Positions 30,634 through 42,849 of a stretch of 64,000 bases of DNA are shown one piece after another. This DNA comes from Plantago ovata (taxonomy: Eukaryota; Streptophyta; Magnoliopsida; Lamiales; Plantaginaceae), in assembly GCA_028274465.1 (NCBI GenBank), contig CM051456.1, forward strand, positions 83,438,753-83,502,752. The letters are read 5' to 3'. A program made the translations under genes and the position numbers. The notes below the pieces were generated by a model, which was not told the origin of the DNA, ran no database searches, and was given only the letters and a program-made list of their open reading frames with translations. Position 1 is the first letter of the stretch; each line of letters starts with the position of its first letter.

Positions 30634-32152
30634 TGTTGGTCCCTTTAAACAACAAGAAAAGACTAGAGGGGGGCGGGGTGAATAGTCTTTTCAAACTTTC
30701 GTCGTTTAAAACTTTCTCAGCAAGTGCTTATTACTTTTCAGTGATGAGGTTGTTGATACTTAACTTTCTCAGCAACTACTAGTTACTTTTCATTAACGAG
30801 TTTTACTGGTACTTTAAAAACAGAGTGCGGAAGTCTTTATACAATAAGTGCTTTTCCGAGAGTGCTAGTTTCAGCAAGTGAACAGAGTGGCAGTGTACAA
30901 TAAGTAAAGCTTGCTGAGAACTAAATACGGCAAAGTAAATCGCACAAACAATTTTATAGTGGTATCTGAGAGTGGCCTAATCTCTCAAGTAATCCACTTT
31001 GTCCTTTCTAGGACTGAATCCACTAAGATAAGATTGAGGTTCCTTATAAATCCTATCTATAATGATTCTTTAGAAACCAAAGCACACTTGCTTCGTTTCC
31101 AACCTAACTAGAGAACTGTAACCTTGTTCTCCACCAAACTTGGGAATTATAATCAGCAACACAATGCTTGATTAATTCCCCCTGAATTTCACGCTTGAAA
31201 AAGGGTGTTTATCAATTAGAGAGGTTTGGGATGATTTAACTTGAGTATAACTTTTTCAGCTATAACGAGTTATCTAAAGAAACACAACTTGTAATACTTT
31301 TCAGTAAGCAAGTTAAGTTGTTTCTGGTGTCAAGACTTGTTCTTGTTCGAAAAAAAGAACACTTAACTAATTTCTTAGCCGTGAATGTTCTACTTCTTCA
31401 CAAGTAGCTTTTGTTTCAAGTTTAAGTCTTGGAACGGATCAATTGGCAGTAAAGAGTATGGAAGATTGAGTGTTTAAGCACAAGTGAGAGTTTGATCACG
31501 TTGTTGACACACTTCAACTCTTTGCCGGATGACCTCTATTTATAGTGAATCAAGGGAGCCGTTTGAATTATAAATTCTAAGGCTTTGTTCCTTAAGGTGT
31601 CACTATCTTGCTTTTGTACTTTCAGCAGCGTCCTTCATTTGTCTTCTAGTCTTCATGTTCTTCGCGTGCCCACTTTGCATTTAATGTTCATTTGAATCGA
31701 ATTCAAATGTGAACGTTGGAGCCAAAATGCAAGTACTTTCAGCAAGGAGGTCACATATGTATTTCAGCAAGTGGTCAGTCTCAGTTTCAGCAAGCACAAC
31801 CTACTCTGTCATATAGATTTTCAGTTATGCGAGCTATTGCTGAAAATTTTTACTTTCTGAGAAACATGTGTATTTGTAGATACCTTTCTCAGAATTCTTC
31901 TAAAGTCTTCGGTCTTCGAATCTTCATGTTTCTGAGTGGTTCTAGTGCTTCAATAGTTCATTTGTAAAAAAAAAGTACATCATAAGCAAACTAAAGCACC
32001 TAAGTATTACCTACACTAAGTCTTCAGCAAACGTTCCTCTTTTACAATGTCCTTAAAATTCTAAATTCCTATGGACCTTAAGAGTAATAGTTACCGGACT
32101 TTCCTTAATTTAGCATGATTAATTGCTCATCAAAATTACAAGTTTCCTCACA
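30634..32152 (-). repeat. Copia-C1 3' LTR
   Basis: 1519 bp with ends TGTTGGTCCC...CTCACA. It is more diverged than the other two; its G run is interrupted by C (30667-30677) and its hairpin arms contain mismatches. The PPT abuts it at 32153, so it is a 3' LTR. Its left flank is Copia-B protease (CCCGT). Confidence 0.93.
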
Positions 32153-32168
32153 AATTTCCCCCTTTTTG
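32153..32168 (-). other. Copia-C1 polypurine tract
   Basis: The sense strand reads AAAAAGGGGGAAATTT directly before the LTR, a textbook copia PPT. Confidence 0.9.
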
Positions 32169-33524
32169 ATGTTACCAATCCATGGCTAAATTAATTGTTA
32201 CCCTTTTAGGGGTATCTGATGTTGAATAAACCAGTTGATTAATGCAAGCATACCTGAACTATAAAACAGTAAGCATAAGTATTTTGCATAATCAAAAACC
32301 AATAAGAGTCAAAAGTTTATTGCTGATAGTTATCTTTCAGTAAGTTTACAAGAAAGTTCATAGATAACTAAAGTAATCAGCAAACAAAACAAACAAAGCT
32401 TTTGCAAGGGACTTAAGCTATTCCAGTAGAAGATTTTCTAAGAATCTCCCTTACACTCTTCTCAGCAAGAGCAGAGAATTCAACACAGTCCTTCTCGTAA
32501 TCTTCAAGTAGCTTACAGACTTGAAGTTGAATAATCCTTGCATTCTTGCAGGCAGTTTAATGATGGTTTTCACCATTCATTTCTTTGTAGTGAAGAACCC
32601 ACAAGTGCATGCCCCAATTGCTAGCATGGAGAAGTTGAGTATCTGAATGCCCTTGTTGGCATGAATTTTCTTTAACCAGAGAAGATCTTCTTCTTGATCC
32701 TTAGCAGTGAGATAAAAATACTCATAAGGAATCAAGCCATACTTCTTTTTGGACTTCTTGGTTATAGGATCACTATAGTAAGCAACATCAATCGGCTTGA
32801 TTAAATCAGGCTGTTGCTTCATCTTCTTGCTGATTGAAGTTCTTCTTACTAATATCTCTAAATTCAGCCATTTTATAGCAAGGTTCCTTGGGTAGGGAGG
32901 AGGATCACTTTCATTTCTTTCAACTTTTAATTCAATCCAAGTGTACATTTGATTAAGTACAACAGTTTGGAAAGAAATCATTGGCCAAAAGATCTTCCAG
33001 CTTTATGATCCAGCAACCATGTAGGTTTCTGATCACATTCAGAGTTGTTTCCTCATTGCTTGTCTTTGTATATTCAATGCCAGTGCCAATTGCAATGCTG
33101 GCTAGCCTTCTTTCTTCCTGTCTTTTCCTTCTTCTTCTTGACTTAGCATTTTATTGATCTCTTGCTGAAGATCTAGAGTCAGAAGAGAAGTGTTTGCATT
33201 GGCCAGATGGAGTTAAGGCAGAAATAGGCTTAACTCTTATAGCTTGAGCTATTGTTTGGTCATCATCATTATCATCATCTTCATTCAGATCTTGATGACT
33301 CTCAGTGTGATAGTATTCTTGAGTTTCAGCAGAAGTTCTTCTTCTTTTTGGATTTGCTAAACTTCTCTCAGAATCTGTTTCAGCTCTTTTCTTAGAACAT
33401 TGCTATGTTTCAGCAAGAGGTTCTCTGGAAGGCGGACCAGGCAATATCAATGGCGCTTCAGCAGAGGGTTTTGTTGATCTTGAAGACTTTCTTTTTCTAT
33501 CTTCCCCCTTAGACATGGATTGCA
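32169..33524 (-). pseudogene. Copia-C1 region between the extra ORF and the PPT
   Basis: Mostly degenerate. A minus-strand frame of 134 codons (32577-32981) contains KKSKKKYGLIPYEYFYL and may be the decayed C-terminal end of the extra ORF or a further ORF. Between 33180 and 33530 a frame shifted by one base continues the extra ORF (SMSKGEDRKRKS, Ser/Asp-rich) with a TAG at 33403-33405. Nothing is supported in 32169-32576. Confidence 0.5.
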
Positions 33525-36500
33525 TCATAGGTTTGATGTGTAGAGAGAAAACTCATTGCAATTTTCAGCAAGAGTACTTAGGCTGCTGTATTTTAGAATC
33601 ATGTCTTGCTGATCTATGGTTAGCTTAGACAATTCTTCCTTAATAAAAGCCAAATTCTCTTCATGTCTGCGCTCATTTTCGACTTTTTCTTCAAGAATAG
33701 CCTGAGCCTTTTTCAATGCACTTTTAGCAAGCTTGAGTGCTTGACTGACATCTTCTTCATAGCTTTTGTGATGTAGACTGATGTCTTTTTGAGCTATGGT
33801 AAGTGTAGTAGTGCGTTTCAGCACGGTAGTCAGTATTTTGCCAATGTCAAGCGGACTCTCAGCAAGCAAGGCATCGTCCTCTTCTTGGCATGCTTTGTGA
33901 ACAGCCATTAGTGCCTTTATTCTGGGAGTAAAATCCTCAACGTTTGGAAACGGCACCAGTGAGGGAGTAAGTGAATGAGCTTTGATTTCAGTAGCGAACT
34001 GATAATCATTTCTCAACAAACGACTTCAGTCAGCATCTCCTTCATCAGTTTGGAGAGATGGTGGAGGAATTGCAACCTCTGTGGGTTCAACTTTCTTTGT
34101 ATTTTCTTCTTCATTTGCTGAGAAGTTAGATAGATCTTCTTCTTCATCAGATTCGTCAAGGCCGGCAACCTTGATTCCCAAATCCTTAGCTTCAGACACT
34201 TTTGGTTGAGTGGTTGCTGAGGGAAACTCTTTGGACTCAACAACTGGAGTTTCACCAGTAGTAGGTGGAAGGGAGGAGACTTCCGTGTTGTTCACTCCTG
34301 AAGATGGAGCAATATCCAGATTCTGCGTATGCCTAGCATGAATCTGTAGGCTATTTTGTAAAGCTCTTTGATAATCTTCATCCATTTCTTCTTCTTCTCC
34401 AAGGTTTGGATCAGTGACCTTAGCTTCGAGTGCTGCTAACTCGGGATCAGAAAGCTTAGCTTTTCCTATGTGCATTTCAGCACGCTTTCTGCCGTACTCT
34501 TCTTCAGTTTCAGCAACTTGTTCAGTTGCTTGAGTACTTGTCTCAGCAGGAGCGGGAGTAGATTCTTGGTGCTGACTGGGAGTTTGGCCAGCTTGCTGAT
34601 TCCTAGTGTTTTGATTTTCAGTTTCAACAACTGTCATTTTTACTCCGCCAGCATCAGGACTAGGACCTTGATTATCATCATCATCGTCCTTGCTGTCCAT
34701 AGAATCTTTGGCTTCATCATCACTGGTATCTTTAGGGATATTTTCATCCTCTTCTTCTTCATCATCGTCCGTCAGTATGACTAACTCGAGATGTTTGTAC
34801 ATTGCAGCACTTGTAACTTCCTCTTCTTCATTGATTTTTTGGGGATCAGCCACCACGGGTACAAAGGAACCCTTGAGCATCACAGCTTGTTCAGCTTGAG
34901 AGGCACTCTTGAACTTTGCTTTCATATTCTCTCTGATTGTAGCAATCAAATTTGAACTCATTATCTGATAATATGTAAGTTCTTATGGAAGTATGGAGTG
35001 TACAAATGTCTCAAGTTTCAGTAGAGAGATTCTCTTTTTCTCATTGGACAGATGGATGTGAAGATCGAAAAAATCCATCCTTCTATACCTTTGCCAGTTG
35101 CTGACAGACTTATCAACTCTAGTCAAGATGTTCTTTTTGAAGTTTGAATAAAGTTCTTCCGAACTAACTTCAAGATCTTCAGTGATGTGAACCACTTCAT
35201 CATTCTCCTTTTGAGCCTGCTGACTTTCAGCAAGCTCATGTTGCACACTAAGTTGTGCTGGTACTATTTCCATTGCTTCAAGAGCTTGGGCAACATCCTT
35301 GAATTGTTCATCCTGCTGAACAGGAGTTGTGGATTCTGGTGCAGAAGTTTCAACAATCTTCTGACTTGTATCTTGAGAAGTCTGCTGAAGAAGGGCAGGT
35401 GGTGACTTAGTCCTTTTAGCAATCATAGCAGCTTCATTATCTGGGACTTGTTCTTCAGCAGACTTCTTTTCTTGCTCTAATTGAGAAGGCTGTGCAGATT
35501 CAGCAATCTCCCTTGTCTCCGAATTGACAAGTTGAGCAGAGACATCTTGACCTCTAAGTTCACTACTTGTCATGAACATATCTACTGACTTATTGGAGTT
35601 GTCTTCAATCTCCAAGTCCATTTGCTAGCTTAGGTCAGTCAACACCAGTTGAACTTTGCCAATAGAGGTCATTGGTGAACTAGGTCTAATATTCTCAGCA
35701 TCTTGAGATGCGTCGTCAAATACTGTGTCTTGTTGTTTTTCAGCAACCTCTGGGACTTGAACCATTGCAGTTTCAGCAAGTGGTTCTTCAGCAATTGCAG
35801 CTTCAACAATTTCTTGGACCGGACTAGTTGCTTTTTCAGCAACTGTCTCTTCAACAACATTTTCAGCAAGTGCAACTCTTCTCAAATCTGCAGCGATGTC
35901 ACTTGCTCGTTCCAGAATGTTGTCATCAAGATTATCTACACTGTAGATATCTTCTAAGGGGACTTGGGCAGGATTTTCATTTCCACTGCCATGTGGTCTC
36001 GCTTCAGCAGATGAACCCAAAATAATTGGATTGCTGAACGCTTCTACGAACACTTCAGCAACATCTACAATGGTGGCTTGCGTTTCAACAACCACTGTAT
36101 CATTGTCATCCTGATTGACATTGACAATTTGAACGGACTTGCGTGTCGTTGTTTTCTTTCTTGGGTAAGTCTTTGTCCGTGCCTTCTTAGGAATAGGATC
36201 AGCTGATGAAGCTGCAGTTTGAGTGTCATCATCAGCTTTCCTCTTTTTCTTCATAGATTTCTGACTGGGTGCATTAGTGTCAGCAACTGCAGTGGTGTCA
36301 GCAGCAACATCTGCAGTTGTTGCATTCTCAACAACATTTGCAGCTGTTGGGTACCTAGCTTCCTGATCAATATCTGCAACATTTGCAGCTGTTGCATTCA
36401 TGGACTGGTTATCAGTCTCAACAACAATTGCAGCTGTTGGCTTCTTTGACTTCTTGTCAGCAACCTTAGGTCCATTCTGCTTGTAGAAAGCTCTTCCCAC

Positions 36501-37427
36501 ATTGCATACTGATTTCTTAATCGGCAGTGGGTTTCTTAGCTGAATTCTGAAATATTCAAGGATGTAGCATATTTTCAATCCATACATCACTGGAAGGGAA
36601 GGTGAGACTGTGTTGTTTTCAACCTTGACCTTGAACTTTGTAACACAATCAACAAGTCTGTTGAAAATGTACTTAGCCCAGTTGAGTTTAGTTTTGTTCT
36701 CATGGATATGCATCAGCAATGGCCACCTTCTCAGGCCTACTTGGTCAATTCCTCCAACTTGGGAGTCTAAGACTTTGATGAGTAGCAGAGCTACCAGACC
36801 AAGTGAATGGCAGAGATGCTTCCTTTTTACGTGCTTTGTCCAAGTCACTTGAGCAATCTCGCCTTTCTTCATCCTTTCATTTCTGACATTGCTATAGAAG
36901 GCTTCAATTTCTTCATCAGTGGCAGTGATTTCATCTTCAGTTCCAGTAGTCGGAATCTGAAAGATGTTTGCTAAACCAATCCATTTCAAGATGATTTGCA
37001 CTCCTTGAACTGAGGTAGAAATCACTTTTTCAGTGACTCCTTGTCCGTCAGTAAGGGTTTGGATTTCTACATTGTTGTAGAATTCCATTGTTTCCAACAT
37101 ACTCACTTTCTTAGTGCGAGCAGTAATGAAGAAAAGGAGGCCTTGTTGATTAATCAAGTTCAACGCCTCTTCGTTTTCTTCGTCCAGTTCTTGTTCATAG
37201 AAGTATCTAATGTACTTCTCTTTGGAAAATCCGCCCCATTGCATCATTTGCTCACACTTTGCAGTGTCGAGATATGCAGGCGACATGGGTCTTTCATTTA
37301 TACGGTCATTTTTCAACACAGTTTTCACTGTGTTCTTCACCGGATTTTCAACCGGAGCAGTGCTTTTTCCAGCACTGTCTACCTTTGATGATTTTGAGGT
37401 CTTGGAGGATTGTCTTTTGGGAGCCAT
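33525..37427 (-). pseudogene. Copia-C1 extra (env-like position) ORF
   Basis: About 1300 codons in one frame, starting MAPKRQSSKTSKSSK. The frame is interrupted only by TAG (35625-35627), TAA (34983-34985) and TGA (34026-34028), with no frameshift until about 33530. The N-terminal 300 residues resemble the plant 'putative transposon protein' fold seen in extra ORFs of Sirevirus and Athila elements (VTWTKHVKRKHLCHSLGL, LLIKVLDSQVGG, NWAKYIFNRLVD). The rest is low-complexity Ala/Glu/Gln/Asp-rich, with basic clusters (KKKRKADDD, KKARTKTYPRKKT). It occupies the position called env-like in Sireviruses, but I see no signal peptide or membrane segment, so an envelope role is not supported by this sequence. 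The start matches copy C2 at 44293. Confidence 0.8.
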
Positions 37428-38413
37428 CTCTTATATAGTGGTTTGAGGGTTTAAGAGTTGTACGAAAAAGAGATTTTCCTTTTTTACCGGTTGTACAGTA
37501 AATCAGAGCACATGCTAGAGAATTTGTAGAGAAAGGAAATGTGAGTTAAAGAATTTTGTCTTTCTCTAACTCTTCATTTATATAGTATCTCTGTTATGTG
37601 AGAAGCTCAATGGTTTTGAATTCTCAGCAAGGGTAAAACAGAGATTCATTTGTGTTAGTGGACCCTTTGCATTAAATGCGTAGTGGACCACTAACAAAAA
37701 CCGTCATAGCATACTTTCTCTTTGTAATATTAACCGTTGGATCAAAAACTGCTTTAAAATCAATGGTCACGATTGTATTTCATGTCATGATTAACGGCGA
37801 GTTTATCTGTGCCATGATTAACGTCACAAATTGATTTTACCTTGATTCACGGGATTTGATCTCTTTTACTCCAACGTTAATTGCTTGCGGAAGTAAATAA
37901 GAATCTTTTCAGCGATTTTATTAAATCTGACTTTAGCACTTACCTTTTCAAGTAACAAGCCTTGTATTTGCTGAAAATTCCCCCTTAATCAAATATCTCA
38001 TATTTCTTTAAGGTAAAAGACAGTTCTGAGTTCCCGTCTCAGCAAATTCTTTTTATATTGAGATATCCTTAGGTAAAATATGAGAAGTATTCTTTCTCTT
38101 TTGTTGAGTTCCCGTCTCAGATTTTTCTTTTGATACTTGAATACCTGTTTTAGTATCTTTAATTGTCTGAATGCCAGTTTCAACAATCTTTAAGGTTTTT
38201 ATTTTCTGAGTACCCGTCTCAGCAAGTGATCAGGTTTCGTAACAAATACCCGGTTTGAAGGAATTACTTGTTGAATGCCTGTTTCAGCAAACATATAGTG
38301 TACAATCATTTCTTTTTAGAGAAATAAGTGGAAGGAATTTTATAACGAATACATGTAAGCAAACATTGGCTTGCTGAATGCCTTTTTCAGCAATCCACCA
38401 AATGTATCCATTT
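37428..38413. other. Copia-C1 spacer between RNase H and the extra ORF
   Basis: A non-coding AT-rich 1-kb spacer. Its RNase H-proximal half (38026-38393) holds the hairpin array described separately. The other half contains nothing I recognise. Confidence 0.8.
38026..38393. repeat. Hairpin array with constant 7-nt loop (C1 copy)
   Basis: Units at 38026-38042, 38104-38120, 38137-38153, 38167-38183, 38206-38222, 38271-38287 and 38371-38393. Each has a 5-bp stem (8 bp in the last) around a 7-nt loop of form T-N-C-C-N-N-T, usually TNCCYGT. Stems are either CTGAG/CTCAG or YTGAA/TTCAG, so the closing pair switches between G:C and A:T. The C2 spacer has the same seven units. Confidence 0.85.
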
Positions 38414-39960
38414 TTATTGAGGTAGTTCAATCAATCGAAGGTTATACCTTAGCATTGCGAACCTATTATCTGGTAGGGGCTTGGTAAAGATGTCAGCAAG
38501 TTGATCATCAATACCTACTTTTACAACCTCAATGTCTCCTTTTTCCACATGATCTCTAATGAAATGATGTCTAATATCAATGTGCTTTGTCCTTGAGTTG
38601 AACTTAGGATTTTGCGTGATAGCAATAACACTTGTATTATCACAAAAGATTGGTGTTTTCTTTGCAGAAATACCATAATCTCTTAATTGTTGTTGAATCC
38701 ATAGGATTTGAGCTGTGCAACAACCAGCCGCAACGTATTCAAATTCAGTGGATGAATTGGCAACACAGGTTTGCTTCTTGCTGAACCATGATATTAATCT
38801 TGTACCTAGAAATTGACAAGTTCCAAAAGTACTTTTTCTATCAAGAGTTGATCCTCATGACCAGCATCAGAATAACAAACCAATTCCAATCCAGGAATCT
38901 TTTGGATACCATAATCCAACATTGACTGTACCTTTGACATATTTCATTATCTTAAGTGCCTTTTTGTAGTGTGATTCTCTTGGATCAGATAGGAATCTTG
39001 CACACACACAAACAACATACTGAATGTCAGGTCTACATGCTGTTAAATACAACAAGTAACCAATGAGCTTCCTATACTTGTGTTCATCAACACTCTTATC
39101 TTGTTTAGTATAGCCCAATTTCGTACCAACACTCATAGGGATCTTTTCAGGTTTTTCTTCCTCTTTGATCCTAAACTTTATGAGCATTTCCTTTGCATAC
39201 TTTGCTTGATTTATGAATATTCCATCTTTGAGTTGCTTGACTTGCAATCCTAGGAAATAATTCATTTTACCCATCATACTCATTTCAAACTTGTTTGTCA
39301 TGAGTTTGGCAAAATCATCACAAAGTTGCTTGTCCTTAGATCCAAATATTATGTCATCCACATAAATCTGGACTAAGAGTATTTTACCATCATGGTTCAT
39401 GGTAAATAAGGTTTTGTCAACTTCACCTTTCTTGAAACCATTATCCAGCAAGAACTTAGCTAAAGTATCATACCAAGCTCTTGGTGCTTGCTTTAGACCA
39501 TATACAGCTTTCTGAAGCTTGTTTACCATCTTGGTTTCTGAGGGAAGTTAAAAGCCAGGGGGTTGTTCCAAGTAGACTTCTTCAGCAAGTTCACCATTTA
39601 GGAATGCACTTTTAACATCCATTTGATAAACAATGAAGTCATTGTGAGCAGCAAAGGCCAAGAAAAGTCTAATTGTATCCAATCTTGCAACTGGTGCATA
39701 AGACTCATCATAGTCCAATCCTTCAGTCTGACAGTAACCTTGAGCAACTAAACGTGCTCTGTCCCTTCTTACATCTTCAGACTCACTCAACTTGTTTTTT
39801 AACACCCACATTGTACCAATTGCTTTCTTTCCTTCAGAAAGGGGTACAAGTTTCCAGACTTTGTTCATTTCAAATTGATCCAGTTCTTCTTGCATTGCCT
39901 TGATCCATTCAGAATGCTTTAAAGCTTCTTCTATGGTCTTGGGTTCAATTTCTAAAACAA
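38414..39960 (-). pseudogene. Copia-C1 reverse transcriptase and RNase H
   Basis: Copia [53 protein letters not shown] and YVDD in VQIYVDDIIFGSKD. RNase H motifs at 38414-38866 are in shifted frames because of small indels at about 38858 and 38883. A stop (TAA, 39548-39550) replaces Glu just after PPGF. It would copy the element RNA to DNA in the particle. C2 carries the better copy. Confidence 0.9.
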
Positions 39961-41300
39961 AGCAAGAGAACAAAGCTTCTACTTCAATGAAATTTGCTTC
40001 TTCAGCAAGTTCTTGATTTGTAGATACTTTGGATCTTGTCACTTGGCGTTGGTCAATATCACCAATCATATCCGTAGAGGGATGATCTCTAATCCATTTA
40101 TTAACAGGTTTTCTGCTCTTTGGATCTGGATAAGTTTGCGTTTCAGCATGTGACTCTTCAACATGTACTTGCTCAGTACTACTGGTATCTTGTTGTGTCT
40201 CTGCTGAAATTGGTTCATCAGCAACTGCTTGTTCAGCATTGCTGGTTTGAGGTAACTCGTCAGCAGACACGGGAAGTTGCATTGTTTCAGCAACATCCGG
40301 AGCAACTGCGTCTTTTGCTGGAAATTATTTATCATGAACTATTTTTATCTTGTCATGACTCAAGGGAGGAGAGTCATTGTCAGAATCATCCTTTCTTCCC
40401 GTCTCAGATTCAGTTCTTTGCTCGTGTATGAGTAGCTTTTTCATACATTCTGATATTTCTTCTTCGGCAGGAACTCCTTGTGACTTTTCATAGAATACAA
40501 CATGCACTGCTTCTTCGATCTTTTGTGCCTTTTTGTTGTAAACTCTATAAGCATTACTATGCAAGGAGTAACCAAGAAATATCGCTTCGTCTGCCTTTGG
40601 TTGAAATGTTCTTAAGTATTCTCTACCATTGTTAGGAACAAAGCATTTGCAACCAAATACTCTTAGATGGGTGATGTTAGGAGGTCTTCCAACAAATAAC
40701 TCATAGGAAGTTTTGTTGTATTCCTTAGTTATCAAACATCTATTTTGAGTATAGCAGGCGGTATTAATCGCTTCAACACAATACGCTTCACTTATTTCAG
40801 TGTCAGCAAGCAAAACTTCTAGCTGCTTCCTTAAGGGTACGATTCTTCCTTTCAGCAACACCATTTTGTTGAGGTGTCCTTACTGAGGATATCTGATGTT
40901 GTATGCCTTTTGAAGTGCAATACTCAGTTATGTACTGATTTACAAACTTAGTACCATGGTCTGTTCTTATGACTTTTACCTTGTCATTTTTCATGACTTC
41001 AAGCTTGTTCAACAAGTTAGGTATTTCAATCTTTGTTTCAGACTTGTGCTTGATAAATACTACGAAAGTGAATCTTGAATAGTCATCTACCACCACCAGA
41101 CCATACCTTTTTCCAGCATAGCTTGTTGAGGAAGATTCAAACAAGTCCATGTGCAAGAGTTGTAAAGGTTTTGTAGTTGACGGTACTGCCTTGTTCTTGA
41201 AAGAAGATTTGGTTTGCTTTCCTTGCTGGCATGCATTGCAAACACCATCCTTCTTAAAAGTAACCTTAGGTAATCCAACTACAAGTGCCTTTTTAGACAG
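39961..41300 (-). pseudogene. Copia-C1 linker and integrase
   Basis: A pre-integrase finger end (CNACQQGKQTKSSFKNK), an integrase core with MDLFESSSTSYAG (Asp), RTDHGTKFVNQ (Asp) and GVAERKNRT (Glu), then the YNKTSYELF and VFGCKCFV blocks and the acidic linker. A frameshift at about 40820 separates the core from its C-terminal part, and the linker contains a stop. The protease that should precede it is missing: at about 41290-41415 the gag tail runs nearly straight into the integrase finger. Confidence 0.9.
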
Positions 41301-42849
41301 CTTATTCAGCGTCTTGAAGTTAAGATGACTTGTTCGTTTGTGCCATAACCATGCTTTTTCAGCAAGGCCATCATGACCTGAGACAAGGCATTTTTCAATG
41401 ATTGCTGAAGACCATTAACATGTTCAAGAAAGCGTCCAGTGGAAACCCAAGTCTTGAGTTTTTCAACTTTGACTTGTTTTCTACTTGCTGAGGAACTAGA
41501 AGGTTTTGAACCGAAAGACTTTTGATCATTGTTAATGAAGTCAAGTTTCTGATGCGGTGTCTTGCATGGTTGACCTTTTTGCTGAACATACTTTTCAGTA
41601 AGTTCTTTTCTGGCAAGGTTCCTTCTAGTCCTAGCGTTTTGAGTTTTGTCAGAACTCTTAGGCTTGGTTTTGTTCATCTCTTTGAAGTATCTTTGTTGAC
41701 TTTGCTTATACTCATGAAAAAGTTGACTTTGCTTGGTTTTGAAACCAAGTCCACTTTTCGGAGAATGCTGAGCTTTTGTCTCAACAACCTTACTTGATTT
41801 AGGTTTGTCAGCAAAGGTCTTCCGATTAATTTTAGTAATCTTTCCTTTTGACTTAACAAATTGCTTTTCAGCAACTTGTTTGGCGGAATGCTTTACAACA
41901 TCCTTTTTCTTAACAGTTTGCTTTTCAGCAACCTGTTTTCCTTTTAAAGTCTTGTTACTTTGAGTAGCAACAACGGGATTTATGGTCGTAGGTACTTGAT
42001 TGCATATTTCAGCAACCTTAAATTGACCAATCTGATAGAGTTCTGGTTGACCACTATCAGTTGCACGAACAAAGGTAATTGGTGATTTGTCTTTACTCAA
42101 GATTATTACATCATCACATTCATACATCAAGTATCAGATGGGTCTCTCAAGTAAGAGTTTAGTTCAGTCAGCGTGTTACTCGCATCAGCATAAGATTTGA
42201 AATTGATTTTCATCTTTTTCATTTCTTGTATTTCAGCAAGTAACTTTAGAATGGAGGACTGATACTCTTCCAATTCTATTGCAATTTGAGAATTCTTCTT
42301 TGTAGCTTCAGCAATTAACTTCTTGAGATGCAATATTTCAGCATCCTTCTTTTCTGATTCTTCTTTCAGCAAAACATACTTTTCAGTAGTTTGCTTAGTT
42401 AGAGTTTCAACATTCTGTAGTTTCTCTTGCTGTTTGCTCAGAGTTTTCTCAAATCTTTCGATTTCTCCATGAATTCTATCAAGGTCAATATCATCTTCAC
42501 TTTCTGAATCAGAGTCAGAGGTAGGACAATTTACCTGACCGGCAATGAGGCAGAATTCGTAGTTTGACATATCTGGATAAGCTTCCATAGCTATTCCACA
42601 AACTTCCTTGCCAATCTCTACACCAAGAGTGGCTTCTTCTTCTTCAGTGTCTGAGCTCTCTACCTCACTGTCTTCAGAGTTTGTATCAATGCAAAGCGCA
42701 TCGATTTTTGCTTGAAGTTTTTTCTTTTCTTGAGCAATCAAAGCCCTTTTGAACTTCTTCTTCTTTTCTGCAGATTTGCCTCTAAGCAAATGACAATTTG
42801 CTTTGACGTGTCTAGGCTTTTTGCAATAAAAACAGAGATCGTTGCCAAA
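41301..42849 (-). pseudogene. Copia-C1 gag C-terminal part
   Basis: It starts at the CCHC zinc knuckle CFYCKKPRHVKANC (about 42780-42842), followed by an acidic segment, a coiled-coil-like Glu/Lys stretch and a basic tail. A deletion of about a dozen bases near 42127 shifts the frame relative to Copia-A. The N-terminal part is not adjacent: at about 42849 the sequence switches to the extra ORF of another element. Confidence 0.9.

Noticed and set aside
33525..37427. Calling the extra ORF an envelope gene
   Set aside because: No signal peptide, transmembrane helix or cleavage motif is visible; only its position is env-like.
38026..38393. Hairpin array considered as a CRISPR array
   Set aside because: Units are short and irregularly spaced, with no unique spacers, in plant retrotransposon DNA.
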